64,000 bases of DNA, from NCBI RefSeq assembly GCF_034190915.1, contig NW_026947506.1, positions 16,801,501 to 16,865,500 of the forward strand, given 5' to 3'. The notes under the pieces were generated by a model, which saw nothing but the letters and a program-made list of their open reading frames with translations, searched no databases and was not told the origin of the DNA. The DNA comes from Cavia porcellus (lineage: Eukaryota > Chordata > Mammalia > Rodentia > Caviidae). Below are positions 12,620 to 22,564 of this stretch, in pieces (the first letter of the stretch is position 1; each line of letters begins with the position of its first letter). The position numbers were made by a program, and so were the translations under genes.

Positions 12620-13010
12620 ACAGGAGACCAAGCAGGCATGCTAGTGCACTCTTGTAATTCCAGCAATCTTGGGGAAGTAAGTATGAGGACTCTGAAAGTT
12701 TTATCCCAAGTTTGGAAGTCTAGTGAATTAATTAGACCAAATCTCCTCCCCCAAATCAATAAAAGGATGAGTGACATAACTCAGTGGGAAGATTCTAGGC
12801 TCAGTCTCCAGGATTAAGAAACAAAGCAAAATCCACTGTGCCATCTCATCAAAAAGTAGTTCTTTAATAAAATATTTTTCAGCTTATAGAATGAATTTCT
12901 CTGTGGCGTTCCAGCTGAGCTCAAATGTTTAGTGATTCTCCTGCCTCAATTGTCTTGGTGCAACTACACACATATATCATGACAAAAATTTTAAAAAGGA
13001 GACTTCGTGG
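12620..13010. repeat. Old B1-like SINE relics in arm A
   Basis: Bases 12,620-12,770 resemble a plus-strand B1 body ('cttgtaattccagcaatctt'). Bases 12,890-13,010 resemble a minus-strand B1 ('agtgattctcctgcctca'). Both are shared with arm B (51,490-51,640 and 51,270-51,390) and copy C (19,000-19,120 and 18,608-18,735), so they were present before the duplication. Confidence 0.6.
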
Positions 13011-13241
13011 GTGACCTAATTCTTCCAGTAATCAAGACGTGACTGATTAGTGACTGATACACTAGCAAAACCTATTAAATCTAAAACTGATTAATTTTTT
13101 AAGCTATAAATTTTGCTAATTTTTAACTGTCATATTTCACTGCTTCTCTTTAATCTGCTGACTGAAGTGACATTTTTACAATTTGTTTGAGAAAAAATTA
13201 ATTTCCTGTGACTTGCAAAATGTTCTTTCACTTTGACACTG

Positions 13242-13385
13242 ATGATGTTAGGAGTACAAGAAATGTTGAGTGGGGCAGTAGCTGAGAACCAGTACACCAG
13301 AGATGAAAGTAGTGAAAATCTCCTACCAGTGGACCATCAGTAACTTAAGCTTTTCCCTAGGTAAAAGCCACTGAATGTTGTAAGT
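13242..13385 (+). pseudogene. TDPOZ/SPOP-like 5' stump
   Basis: This is the arm A counterpart of the intact gene at 49,888-50,994. It begins with the same double ATG and matches the first ~45 codons, i.e. the N-terminus and the start of the MATH domain, including the segment for YxWTISN. A net 2-base deletion near codon 20-24 shifts the frame, several substitutions are present, and similarity stops at about 13,385. The rest of the MATH domain and the whole BTB domain are missing. Mitochondrial-like sequence begins about 300 bases further on. It cannot make a functional protein. Confidence 0.85.
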
Positions 13386-13689
13386 ATAAGAATCAAAATT
13401 GACTTCTTTGTAGTCTGTATACCCATACATTCAGTATCGTTGTCCTTTTTTTTTTTGACTGTTAATGAAGGGTTATAAATTTCTTCTATTATATATAAGA
13501 TCCAAAGAGAGGGAAGAACAATCCGAATGATGGTGGGCAGGATGGTTCAGATGGTTTCAATCCTTGAGTATCTATAGTGCTTGTTTCAGAAAGCTTTGTG
13601 GTGAGTATAAGAGAAATAAGATATAGTACTAAGCTACTGATTAGGATCTGCTTTTTTGTGTTTTGTTATGTTTAATTTTACCCTCTTTA

Positions 13690-13801
13690 AAATAAAATAA
13701 AATAGGAATACAATTATAAGTGTGTGTTCTTGAAAATATAATACCTCCTCTAGAACATGAGAGGTAGCATCTGGAAAACCTAACTCATGGGGATATAACA
13801 T
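13690..13801 (-). pseudogene. NUMT: COX2 5' end
   Basis: A start codon at 13,801-13,799 opens a frame whose first ~37 residues follow the COX2 N-terminus (the MxYPxxLGxxDATS pattern, then the first membrane helix). Similarity ends near 13,690 in an AAATA-rich stretch, which marks the end of the NUMT. Confidence 0.85.
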
Positions 13802-13803
13802 GA

Positions 13804-13938
13804 AGATATACAGGGGTTTAATCAATAATTTAACTTGACAAAGTTATGTAATGTTTTATTAATACCTTTCTAGTATAGAGAGTCACAGGAGTTATGGAGC
13901 TGGCTTGAAACCAGTTTTGGGAGGTTCCATTCCTTCCT
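13804..13938. pseudogene. NUMT: tRNA-Asp (minus) and tRNA-Ser(UCN) (plus)
   Basis: The minus strand at 13,804-13,868 matches mt tRNA-Asp with GTC at the anticodon position. The plus strand at 13,873-13,938 matches mt tRNA-Ser(UCN), with TGA inside 'ggcttgaaacc'. They sit between the COX1 end and the COX2 start, as in mitochondria. They are not expected to be transcribed. Confidence 0.85.
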
Positions 13939-13939
13939 T

Positions 13940-15357
13940 TATTGTCACTTGGACTTGATGTATTTGGGATTTTCAAATGTGTGGTATGGTATAAGGCAGC
14001 CATGGAGTCACTCTAAGTTAACTGTATTATGTGTCATATAAGACAGTGTCTAGTGAAGAGATAGCAAACACAATACCATTGAATAGGAAAATAAAACCTA
14101 AGGCCCATAGTATTGCTAGGGATCATTTAATATTTCCTCCACGTAATGTTTCTAATCAAATGAATACTTTTACCCCCATAGGAATTGCAATGATTATTAT
14201 AGCAGATGTGAAACATGCTTGTGTATTCACATCTCTGGCAATGGTGAACACATGGTTCACCATTACTTTTCATATTACTTAACATACAAGTTCAGTTCCT
14301 ACTATTGCCACCCAGACACCAAACAGAAGATATAGTGTGCAGATCTTTGTGATTTATGAAGAATAGTCAGCGATTAATCAACATATCAGAAAGCCTAAGA
14401 ATCTGATAGATATATAACTCACATTATACCCATGTAACCAAAAGTTTCTTTCTTATCAGAGTAGTATGTAAGGATGTATTAGATTATACCAGATCCAGGT
14501 AGAATAAGAATATAAAATTCTGGGGTGTACAAAGAATCAGAACAGATGTGCATATAGAATTGAGTCCCTTCTTCCAGTGGGATCAAAAAAGTTTATATTT
14601 AGGTTTCTGTCTGTAAGTAATTTTGTAATGTCTGCAGCGAGTACAAGTAAAGATAAGAGCATAAGAATGCCTGTAATTAAAAGAGATCAAATGAATAATG
14701 GGGTCAGGTATTGTGTTACTGCGGGCGGTTTCATGTTAATGATTGCTGCTAGGTGAAGTGAGACGATGGTTAAATCTACAGAGGTTCCCGCATGTGCTAA
14801 CTTACCTGCTAAAGAAGGTACACCATTCACAGGATTCCTGCTCCAGCTTCAATCATTGATGATGAAAGTAGGAGAAGAAATGATGGAGGAAGGAGTCAAA
14901 ACTCATGTTATTTATTCATGGAAAGCTATATCTGAGTTGCCAATTATTAATGGTACTAGTCAGTTTCTCAACCTGCTGATTATAATGGGCATAACCATAA
15001 AGAAAATTATGATGATGGCATGGGCAGTTACAATTATATTATAGATTTGATCATCACCTAATAATGTTCCTGCTTTGGCTATGAAAAAAAATGACACTTC
15101 CAAAGCATAAAGAAAACTTCACTTTTACACACTTTAACTATTTTTTCTATTTTTCTCCTAACCTAATCAATAACCACTATCTTATACTAGGAGATTAGGT
15201 AAACCACACAAAGAGATTTCAAAGTTCTAAGTAAATATTACTTAACATGCAAGTGCAGTTCCTACTATTGCCACCCAGACACCAATCAGAAGATATAGTG
15301 TGCAAATATCTTTGTGATTTATGAAGAATAGTCAGCGATTAATTCACATATGCAGGG
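13940..15357 (-). pseudogene. NUMT: COX1, deleted and scrambled
   Basis: Pieces in coordinate order are: COX1 C-terminus (13,940-14,010, with the PYHTFE motif); a middle part (about 14,025-14,280); a copy of the COX1 start (14,281-14,395); the upstream middle part (14,396-15,062, including the HPEVYILILPG signature); an inverted copy of the ND2 end plus tRNA-Trp (15,063-15,240); and a second copy of the COX1 start (15,241-15,357). Joining 14,025 to 14,010 removes roughly 130-140 codons before the C-terminus. The two COX1-start copies are nearly identical. All frames are dead. Confidence 0.85.
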
Positions 15358-15360
15358 TAA

Positions 15361-15711
15361 AATGGTCAAGGTCAGCTTAGACTACAAATCTAAGCACAGA
15401 GGTTGAGTGCTTTTTTACCACTTGTCCAGAGGTGATCAGTCTTATTGAATTGCAATTCTAAGGAGAAGTTTAGATCCTCCTGGGGCTTCTTTCACCCCTT
15501 TTTTCTTTAGGGTGGAGGAAGTAGATTGAAGCTAGTTGATTAGGGTGTTTTGCTGTTACTCAAAGATTCCTGGGGTTAGGACCCACCAATATATTGAGGG
15601 CTTTGCTTAACTAAAGTGTCAGATTTGCATTCAATTGTTGTGAGATGAAAACCTGCTGTCTTATTTACTTAGTGCTTTAAAATCTCTTGCTCTGTTTAAC
15701 ATAATCTCCTC
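15361..15711. pseudogene. NUMT: W-A-N-OL-C-Y tRNA cluster
   Basis: On the plus strand are tRNA-Tyr (15,361-15,420, anticodon position changed to ACA), tRNA-Cys (15,422-15,487, GCA), tRNA-Asn (15,521-15,595, GTT) and tRNA-Ala (15,596-15,663, TGC). On the minus strand tRNA-Trp occupies about 15,664-15,711. Between Cys and Asn is the light-strand origin: 12-base arms at 15,486-15,497 and 15,510-15,521 pair around a T-rich loop. The order matches vertebrate mtDNA. Confidence 0.85.
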
Positions 15712-17194
15712 ACATGAAGTGGTGGGTATTGGTGAGAAGAGTGGGATAAAAATAGAAAGGATATTTAAAGTGGGTAAAAGTAAAGTTTTCTTTATGTTTT
15801 GCAAGTGTCATTTTGTTTTCATATTGCTTTTGGAGGGGAATAAAATTAAGGATATTAAGTAGATGAGTCATGTGAGAAAATAAAGGTTGAGTAGGGCTAT
15901 AGTGGTTATTAGGGTAGGTATAATGATATTGTAATTTATCACTATTTTTTGGATGATTAGTCATTTGGGGGTGAAACTGGTTAGAGGGGGTAAACCACCT
16001 GGGGATAATAATGTGGTTATTATGAAGAGTTAAAACATTCAGGAAACCCCTCTTGCCTTGTCACTGGGTCAGAACAACCAGATGTTCTGACCTGATAGGG
16101 AAGTTGTGATCTGTCGTCCCCAAAAATAAGAGCACTGTGAACTATCGACCCTGCCAGACAGGATATGAGTTTTCAAAAACATCAAGCCACCTGCAGCAGA
16201 TAGCTCACCCACCAGTAAGCAAACAACACGACCCCTATTAACCAACACCATCTGTTTCTGTAACCGATGCTTGCTTTGCGGCTTTTGGCTTTATATACTT
16301 TGCACTTCCCTACTTGACACTCTCTTCCGCTCCCCTCTCTCACCTGAGTGCGGTTGGAGGGTCCCTCACATGCAGGGACAATAAAATCCCCTTAATTTTT
16401 CATGAGAGCTGGATCCTTGGGGCCTTCTTCGCGACCATGATCTTACAATTATGGCAGTGGTTACAAGTGGTGATATGTTTCAGGTGTGGTTTAGAGTTGA
16501 TGTGATTTTGCTGTTGTATTTGAGGAATCTTGAAATATACTCTAATTGTGGAGTATATGAGAAATTTTGTAGTGCAATCGATGGGTTGTAGATTAGAATA
16601 GGATCTCTTCAACCTATGTGGGCAACTGATGAGTATTGTAGGATTTTTCTTAGTTGTGTTTTGTTAAGGCCCACTCATCCTCCTAGTAGAATAGATGTGA
16701 TGGCTGACATGAAGACTAAGCATTGGCTTATTAGGGAGGAAGACTGAAAAAGAATAGATAATGAGGAAATTTTTTGTCATGAATACGATAAGCCCTGAGA
16801 ATAGTGTGATGCCTTGGGAGATTTCTGGTCCTTAGAAGATGAAGGGTGGTGGGCATAGATTTATTATTAAAGATAAAGTTAATATCAATGAAATTACTTG
16901 GTTTTGAAAGTGGAAAATGACTCATTGATCTGCATATATTATAATTAGGATAATTGAAAATATTAGGATTATTGATGCTGATGCCAGGGTTAAGAAGCTT
17001 TTAGTTGTGGCTACTATGGTTTGGGGGTTGGGGTTAGTTATTATAATTGGAATTATAGCTAATATGCTTATTTGTAGGTCAAATAATATGAGTGGCCTGT
17101 GTGAGCTGAGTAGGGTGATTAATGTTCCTAGAATAATATAAATCACAGTGGTTGTAATAAGGTTAATTAGAGTGAGAAGGATATGAATCAACAC
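15712..17194 (-). pseudogene. NUMT: ND2, split by an LTR
   Basis: The ND2 start is at 17,194. The first ~90 codons follow the family well (the SSH, LAIIPI and TKSFLT blocks). Later parts are frameshifted and under the standard genetic code contain stops. A 425-bp LTR (16,023-16,447) interrupts the frame. When it is skipped, the flanks join exactly in a conserved PGGLPPLT-type region, so the LTR arrived after the mitochondrial segment. The 3' end lies at about 15,712. Confidence 0.9.
16023..16447 (+). mobile_element. Solo LTR (ERV1-type) inserted in NUMT ND2
   Basis: The element starts TG, ends CA, is 425 bp long and is flanked on both sides by ATTA (16,019-16,022 and 16,448-16,451). A 4-bp duplication fits class I ERVs. 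It has a TATATA box near 16,292 and AATAAA at 16,380-16,385, about 88 bases downstream, so U3-R-U5 runs on the plus strand. No internal retroviral sequence is attached, which indicates LTR-LTR recombination. Confidence 0.92.
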
Positions 17195-17378
17195 GTTCAG
17201 AGTATGAGCTCAGCGGCTTATTTAGCTGACCTTACTGTGAGAGTGCAGAGTAAGGATTGCATGTAGAATTTTGAATTATTTGGAGTAGGTTTGAGTCCTA
17301 ATATTCTAGAAATAAGGGTTTTCTACCCTATTATTTGCTCTATAAACACAATTGTTTTATCAGACATATTTCTAGGTC
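17195..17378. pseudogene. NUMT: tRNA-Met, tRNA-Gln, tRNA-Ile
   Basis: tRNA-Met (minus, about 17,195-17,236) is internally shortened and only the acceptor and D-arm region matches well. tRNA-Gln (plus, about 17,250-17,316) keeps TTG at the anticodon position. tRNA-Ile (minus, about 17,316-17,378) keeps GAT. The order between ND2 and ND1 is the normal I-Q-M arrangement. Confidence 0.8.
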
Positions 17379-18292
17379 TTTTGGGGTGGGATCACTGATA
17401 ACAGGGTTGGTAAGCAGATGTGTCACATGCATTGTACCAATGTGAGTGGGAGAAAAATATTTCATAATAGGTGTATAAGCTGATCATAGCAAAATCTAGG
17501 GAATAAGGCTTGGATTCATGAGAATAGAATTGCTGGATAAGGGATTTTAGTATGAAGTTTGTTGTATAAATCTCAGAAGAGGTGATTGTGATAATTATGA
17601 GAGAATTAATTTTAATAATATATATGTATTTGGCCATGAAGGACAGGGTGAAATGACCTGAACGTATCCTATGCTAAATCCTGATACTAGCTCTGATTCA
17701 CCTTCAGTTAGTTAAAATGGGCTAGGTTAGATTCTGTTAAAGCTGAGATGAATCATATTATTGGTAGGGGTCATGTAGAGAGAAATTGTCAAGTGTTTTG
17801 TTTTTTGAGATTCTATTCACTTTACGAATGAGAATGATACATTTAGGAGTAGGACTCAGAGGAAGATAGTAGCTGGGGCAACTTCATAGGAAATGGTTTG
17901 GGTCACTGCTAGAAGTGCTCTGATAATGCGTATATGGAGTTAGGTGCTCATCCTGACCATATGATGGCATGAGTTTTCTAGGGTAAATAAAATTAGGTTT
18001 ATGTTGATTAATGGATATGGCATTGGGATTGAAATTCATATGGATAGATTGAGTGTAAGGGATAGGTTTGGAGCTGTGATATTAAGGAATACTGAGAAGG
18101 TAGACTAGTGAAGGGCCTCCTTTGGCCTTCTTGATGATAGGGGTCTGTGATTGGTTGTAAGATTTTGTAGGGTCTGACAATATTTGGTTCCTTATAGAAT
18201 GGTATATAGCTAAAGACTTTTCATTCTGTCAAGGAGAGAAATGCTATTGGGATAGGAATAATTAATGAAAAATTGATTATGATCATAAGTGT
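17379..18292 (-). pseudogene. NUMT: ND1
   Basis: The minus strand follows ND1 from its N-terminus near 18,290 (a SLTE-KVxxYxxxYKxPNIVxPYxxLQP pattern) to its C-terminus at about 17,390. The last ~80 codons are open in the standard code, but earlier parts contain stops and frameshifts. The length is close to that of complete ND1, so no large deletion occurred here. Confidence 0.85.
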
Positions 18293-18366
18293 TAAGGAGA
18301 GGTCTTAAATCTGTGAGTGTAAAGTTTTATATTTTACACAATTTACCAAGCTCTGTCATTTTGACT
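18293..18366 (-). pseudogene. NUMT: tRNA-Leu(UUR), NUMT end
   Basis: The minus strand matches mt tRNA-Leu(UUR): a GGCAGAGCC-like start, a TAAAACTT-like anticodon arm and a CCTCTCC T-arm/acceptor joining ND1. Beyond 18,366 no 16S rRNA is recognised, so this marks the NUMT boundary. Confidence 0.85.
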
Positions 18367-18607
18367 GTCCCTTTTCTCAGTTTGTGGTTGTGGTTGGGAA
18401 AATTATAAGTTAATATGATATCATATTTTCATAATCCAGGCATAATTGGTTTATTGGCTTCATTTCTCTTATTGTTTCCTATGGGGAGACATCATTAGTA
18501 GGGAGAAACTGACCTGGATTGCTCTGGTCTGAACTCAGGTCACTTGGGACTGTTAATTCTTGAGCAAACTATCAGTAGCAGCTGCACCATTAGGATCTAA
18601 GAAGTCT

Positions 18608-18735
18608 CCTTTGTGCTGGGTGTGGTGTTGTATGCCTGTTAATCCCAGCACTGATGAAAGTGATCAGGAGAATTGCTAACTGCTTGAGGACAGCTGAAAC
18701 TACAAGGTAAGACCCCATCTTATGCAAACCAAGGT
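18608..18735 (+). repeat. B1-like SINE relic
   Basis: It begins 'gtgctgggtgtggtgttg' and continues with 'cctgttaatcccagcac', a diverged 7SL-derived B1 with a short A-rich end. It is shared with arms A and B. Confidence 0.7.
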
Positions 18736-18754
18736 TTTAAAAAAGAAATTTCCT

Positions 18755-18850
18755 TTTTTGTGTGTCTGTCTTTTACAGTACCAGGGATCGAATTCACGAT
18801 TGTCTGCTTACAAAGCAGGCCCTTATGCCACTGAGCTAAATCCCCAGCCC
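18755..18850 (-). repeat. ID-type SINE
   Basis: The reverse complement begins 'ggggctggggatttagctca', which is the A-box end of a tRNA-Ala-derived ID SINE. It continues through a B-box-like 'gaattcgatccctgg'. A pyrimidine-rich stretch at the low-coordinate end is the reversed tail. Confidence 0.85.
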
Positions 18851-19349
18851 CAAGTAATCTCCTTTCTAATGTTGCTAAGTGACACAATGGGATTTTGTAT
18901 CATTTTGGATGTTACTGTGAATTGTACCTGAATCCTTCCTCAGAGCTATATATCTGCTCCACTTAATTGTTTAAAAAGAGATTCTTATGAATTCAACACA
19001 CTTGCAAATCCGAGATGAAACTTGCAGTCCTGCTGAGGCTTCCTGAATGCTGGGATTACAAAAGTACACTAGCATATCCAACTTGGTAAAGAGGTTCTTG
19101 AACTACACCAGCCTTTGGTTTTAACATTATGAAGCATGGCAAGGCTGTGACACAAGTATCTATAATGAACTACAAAGCAATTAGGCGCTCTAAAAGTTTA
19201 TGATCACTGTGATATGAGCCTTATTAAGGTCCTTAGTTTTAGTTTCATCTTCAGCCTACAGTAATTTATTCTACACCACTAGAGATTGGAGCACAAATAT
19301 TTAGAAATTTTGCTGAGGATGAGACAGTAAGCTTTAGTAGCTCTCTATG

Positions 19350-19745
19350 GGAAGCCCTGTAATTGGCTGCCACCTTGTATCTGCAGGGTGTACCACCTTA
19401 ACTCCCTCTAGAAGTTAAGTTTGGTAGTTAAGCAGCACCCTGCCTTGCTTGTTTGGCCTGGTCTATTCAGGAATTAAGCTAATCAGTCTGCCTTCTGAGC
19501 ATGTGCACAGGAAATTCAAAAATTTTATTTAACCTATGACTCTCAGTCTTGCCACTGTTGCTAAGTTACTGCTGACATCTCAGAACCCAAATCCCTCCTC
19601 CTCAGTTCCCTATATATTTGATATTCATTCTTTGAATAAAAAGTACTTAATTGGACTTCATCTTGTCTCCATTCTTTGCATCTCTTGTTTCCTTTTTATA
19701 CCCACTCCTCTAGGGTCTCCATGGACTTACCCACAGGCTGGGAAA
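19350..19745 (+). mobile_element. Probable solo LTR in copy C
   Basis: This block of about 390 bp is absent from the matching place in arms A and B. It begins near 'tgtaattggctgcc' and has AATAAA near 19,636 followed by a CT-rich U5-like end with 'tctagggtctcca'. No convincing target-site duplication was found, so the ends are approximate. Confidence 0.6.
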
Positions 19746-20472
19746 GCTCTCTCTTTTGTCCCTACTCTGAGCATGGGAAGTTGCAATTTTCAGCTAAGTC
19801 TTGCTAACACTTGCACCCCAATTGACTGGAACAATTCCCTTCAATATCCTCTGGGGTTACCATTCTCCACTCCAACATGATTGCACATAGACCTAGCTGT
19901 GTAACTTCCCAATTCTAGGCTCTTTCCATCTGAGAAGAGGCAGGATACCTATGAATAACTAAAGTCATCAAAGGAGGGACATGTTTCCCTTATTCTCATA
20001 AACAGCTTGCACAGAAAGCCTTCTAGTAGAGTCCCTCATTTGGGCATGCAGCCTAGCTGACACAGGTGTGTCACCATCGAGTGAAGATCAGCATCCAAAA
20101 AATATTGTACCAACTGAAGGGTAACCTTTCTCATGACAAGGGAGGAATATTGAAATTGAGGATAAGCAAGTGACTGAATTTGTCCTTGGTGACATCATGT
20201 CAACCCTATAGCTCATGTACCCTATGATTGAACCTGGGGATGTCCAATACATATTCTTAATGGAGTAGCGCAAGAATGGAAAAAGGCCAACTAATCAGAA
20301 GTTATATTCCTAAAGAAAGAAGGAACACTATGAAAAGAATAGGAGAGACAGCTCTAAAACTGTAAGGTGAGGTCAACTCTTCTTGAACTACTTCTATTCT
20401 AGTACAGAGGTACTCATGCCAGTGTGTGGGTAGATCAGTGGTGGTTTTCATTATTAAACGTGTGTTCCATTT

Positions 20473-20473
<1 letters not shown>

Positions 20474-20516
<43 letters not shown>
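20474..20516 (+). repeat. (CA)n microsatellite
   Basis: An uninterrupted CA run of about 43 bases. It is the counterpart of the CA run at 53,818 and the degenerate GT tract at 10,866. Confidence 0.97.
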
Positions 20517-20518
<2 letters not shown>

Positions 20519-20785
20519 TCCAGAAAGGAAATATATCAAAGTCATAAAATTATACGGTGATTAAAACTAGTCTATGGAACAGAATAAATTCACTACACAA
20601 TGAAGACATGCCAAAAAGGTACACTATGGAGAGCAAAAGAAATGGAACTTAGTTGCTTGACGTTTGCCATTTTTGGGTCTGTTAGAAATGTGGAGTACAC
20701 ACTTGAGTAAATGAAAGCAAAGAGAAAGCAGCTTTGAAGAAATTCAAGTAACATCTATCCCTGAAGTTGGTTTTCTTTGTTCTTT

Positions 20786-20908
<123 letters not shown>

Positions 20909-22564
20909 TGTTCTTACTTCATTTTTCTTTCCTTCAGTTTTTCATTTTTTTCTCACTTCCATTTTTTCTTTTGGTTTTCTGAGGCAAGGTTTTTCCCTGT
21001 AGTGTTGTGTGGACTTGAAATTGCAGTGATCTTTCTACCTCAGCCTCCTGACTGAGATTATAGGAGTATGCTCCAACACCAAAGGAGTCAGGATTCTTGC
21101 TAATTTCAAACATAGAGCCAGAAGGAGGATCTGGGTCATGTGGAGACAAAAGGGCTGAGGGAAGGCAGCACACCATGGATTCTTACGCTACTCCTTATGC
21201 TTATACATATCCAGTGAATATTCAATGCTTTTACCTTTCCCAAATACATGCCCTTTGCTCTTGACACTGTTATCAGAAAAACTCCTTCTTTCTAACTAGC
21301 CGATCTATAGCTTTTGTAGCCTAGGATCTATTGCATTCATATCTCCTCTGTGTAACTGGCACTTACTCAAATGAGCCTCCTGAGAGAAAACTGTGCTCCT
21401 CATGGTAGCCTCACAGGATTCTCTGTCTTTCATTGCCCATCTGCACTTGATAGGAAACAGACACAGTGTGTACTGATCCAATCAGTACAACAGCACACAG
21501 GTGTTTCTGCCCCCAGCCCTCTCATTTTCTCTCGGGTGGGAGGCAGAGGGTAAACCACAAAACTCTCCATGTTGATGATCATATGTATCAAGTCCCCAGA
21601 TGAGCATGTGATGTAATGATATGAAAGAAATATGCTGGAATTTCCTCACAAGACAGACAAGGACACATAGCAGAGTATGTTCTCTGTCAGAGATATCACC
21701 TCCAAATCTGATCCCTTTTTTCAGATTCAGTCTTCACTCTGTGGAGAACAGTCCCTTTAATTTCAAGTCTAGTGTATCTTAACTTCTTTACAAAAAAACC
21801 TCTATATTTTAATATGCTGTGATACAAACACAAAAGAGCAATGTGAGTAAATGAGAAATAGAGCTTGGCTTCTAATATATTTCCTGATCAAGTAGGGATG
21901 CACTTGTGACCCACACAAACTATCTTCAATTTTTTCTTTTTGGAAAAGGCAGCTACATTGGAAAGCTCTTATTGAAAACAGAATTGAAATTGAACATGAA
22001 GGGCATTAAGATATTCATAAAATAATGTACTATAGTTTGAGTCTGAGTGTCACTCCAAAACCTCATCCGTTGTGGAATCAGGCTTCTACAGTTTGTGAGT
22101 TACTCATGGTCCAATGCTGGGATTATGAGTGTGAGCACTATACCCAAGTGGGTGTGGCCTGCATACAAAATGAGGGACAAAACGCATCTTCGTTCCATGC
22201 TCTTCCCTTTTTCTTCTCATTCATTTGCTGTTTTCTGCTGCCATGACCTGTTGTTGCCCTCTGCTATGTGCCACTTTGTCTAGGAGCCTGATGATTTTAT
22301 ACTGAACCCTCCTCCAAATGTGAGGTAAGTAATCCTTCCCTACATTAACCTTGGGTGTTGGCTATTTTGTCTCAGCCACCTGACAAAATAGCCAAGACAT
22401 AATGTTACAATAAAAATGGAATATTGGTCACATCTTTAAACCCTGTATCTCTCATCAATCAAATTCCTCTCAGCCTTTTTGAAAGCTCCTCCGGACGTGC
22501 TGATCTCACTCAATAAGTATTCATGTTTGAATTTCCCTAGCTAGCATTCATTCTCCTGGCACAA

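Larger units (their letters stand above)
5740..13241 (+). repeat. Duplicon arm A flank, between ERV and TDPOZ stump
   Basis: This flank aligns almost end to end with the reverse complement of 50,995-59,290. Anchors are 6,020-6,400 with 58,400-58,860; 7,500-7,660 with 57,200-57,370; 8,341-8,600 with 56,220-56,490; 9,380-9,510 with 55,340-55,490; 10,255-10,400 with 54,350-54,490; 10,985-11,350 with 53,380-53,780; and 11,866-12,250 with 52,000-52,370. No intact gene lies inside; the short reading frames are not conserved between arms. It holds old SINE relics, a purine-rich microsatellite and a GT-rich tract, each also present in arm B. Confidence 0.85.
13690..18366 (-). pseudogene. NUMT: nuclear copy of mtDNA from tRNA-Leu to COX2
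   Basis: Read on the minus strand from high to low coordinates, the order is tRNA-Leu(UUR), ND1, tRNA-Ile, tRNA-Gln, tRNA-Met, ND2, tRNA-Trp, Ala, Asn, the light-strand origin, Cys, Tyr, COX1, tRNA-Ser(UCN), tRNA-Asp and the start of COX2. This is the standard vertebrate mitochondrial order. All protein frames carry stops, frameshifts or deletions. COX1 is shortened and rearranged, and ND2 is split by an LTR. It is a non-functional nuclear insertion lying between duplicon copies A and C, which point towards each other. Confidence 0.95.

Noticed and set aside
15486..15521. Strong hairpin that could be read as a terminator or small RNA
   Set aside because: Its position between tRNA-Cys and tRNA-Asn identifies it as the fossil mitochondrial light-strand origin.
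15361..15663. tRNA genes
   Set aside because: They are mitochondrial tRNA copies inside a NUMT, with mutated anticodon or arms; a functional nuclear role is not supported.
16922..17194. 90-codon hydrophobic frame that could look like a membrane protein gene
   Set aside because: It is the N-terminus of mitochondrial ND2 within the NUMT, lacks nuclear expression signals and is cut off from the rest of ND2.
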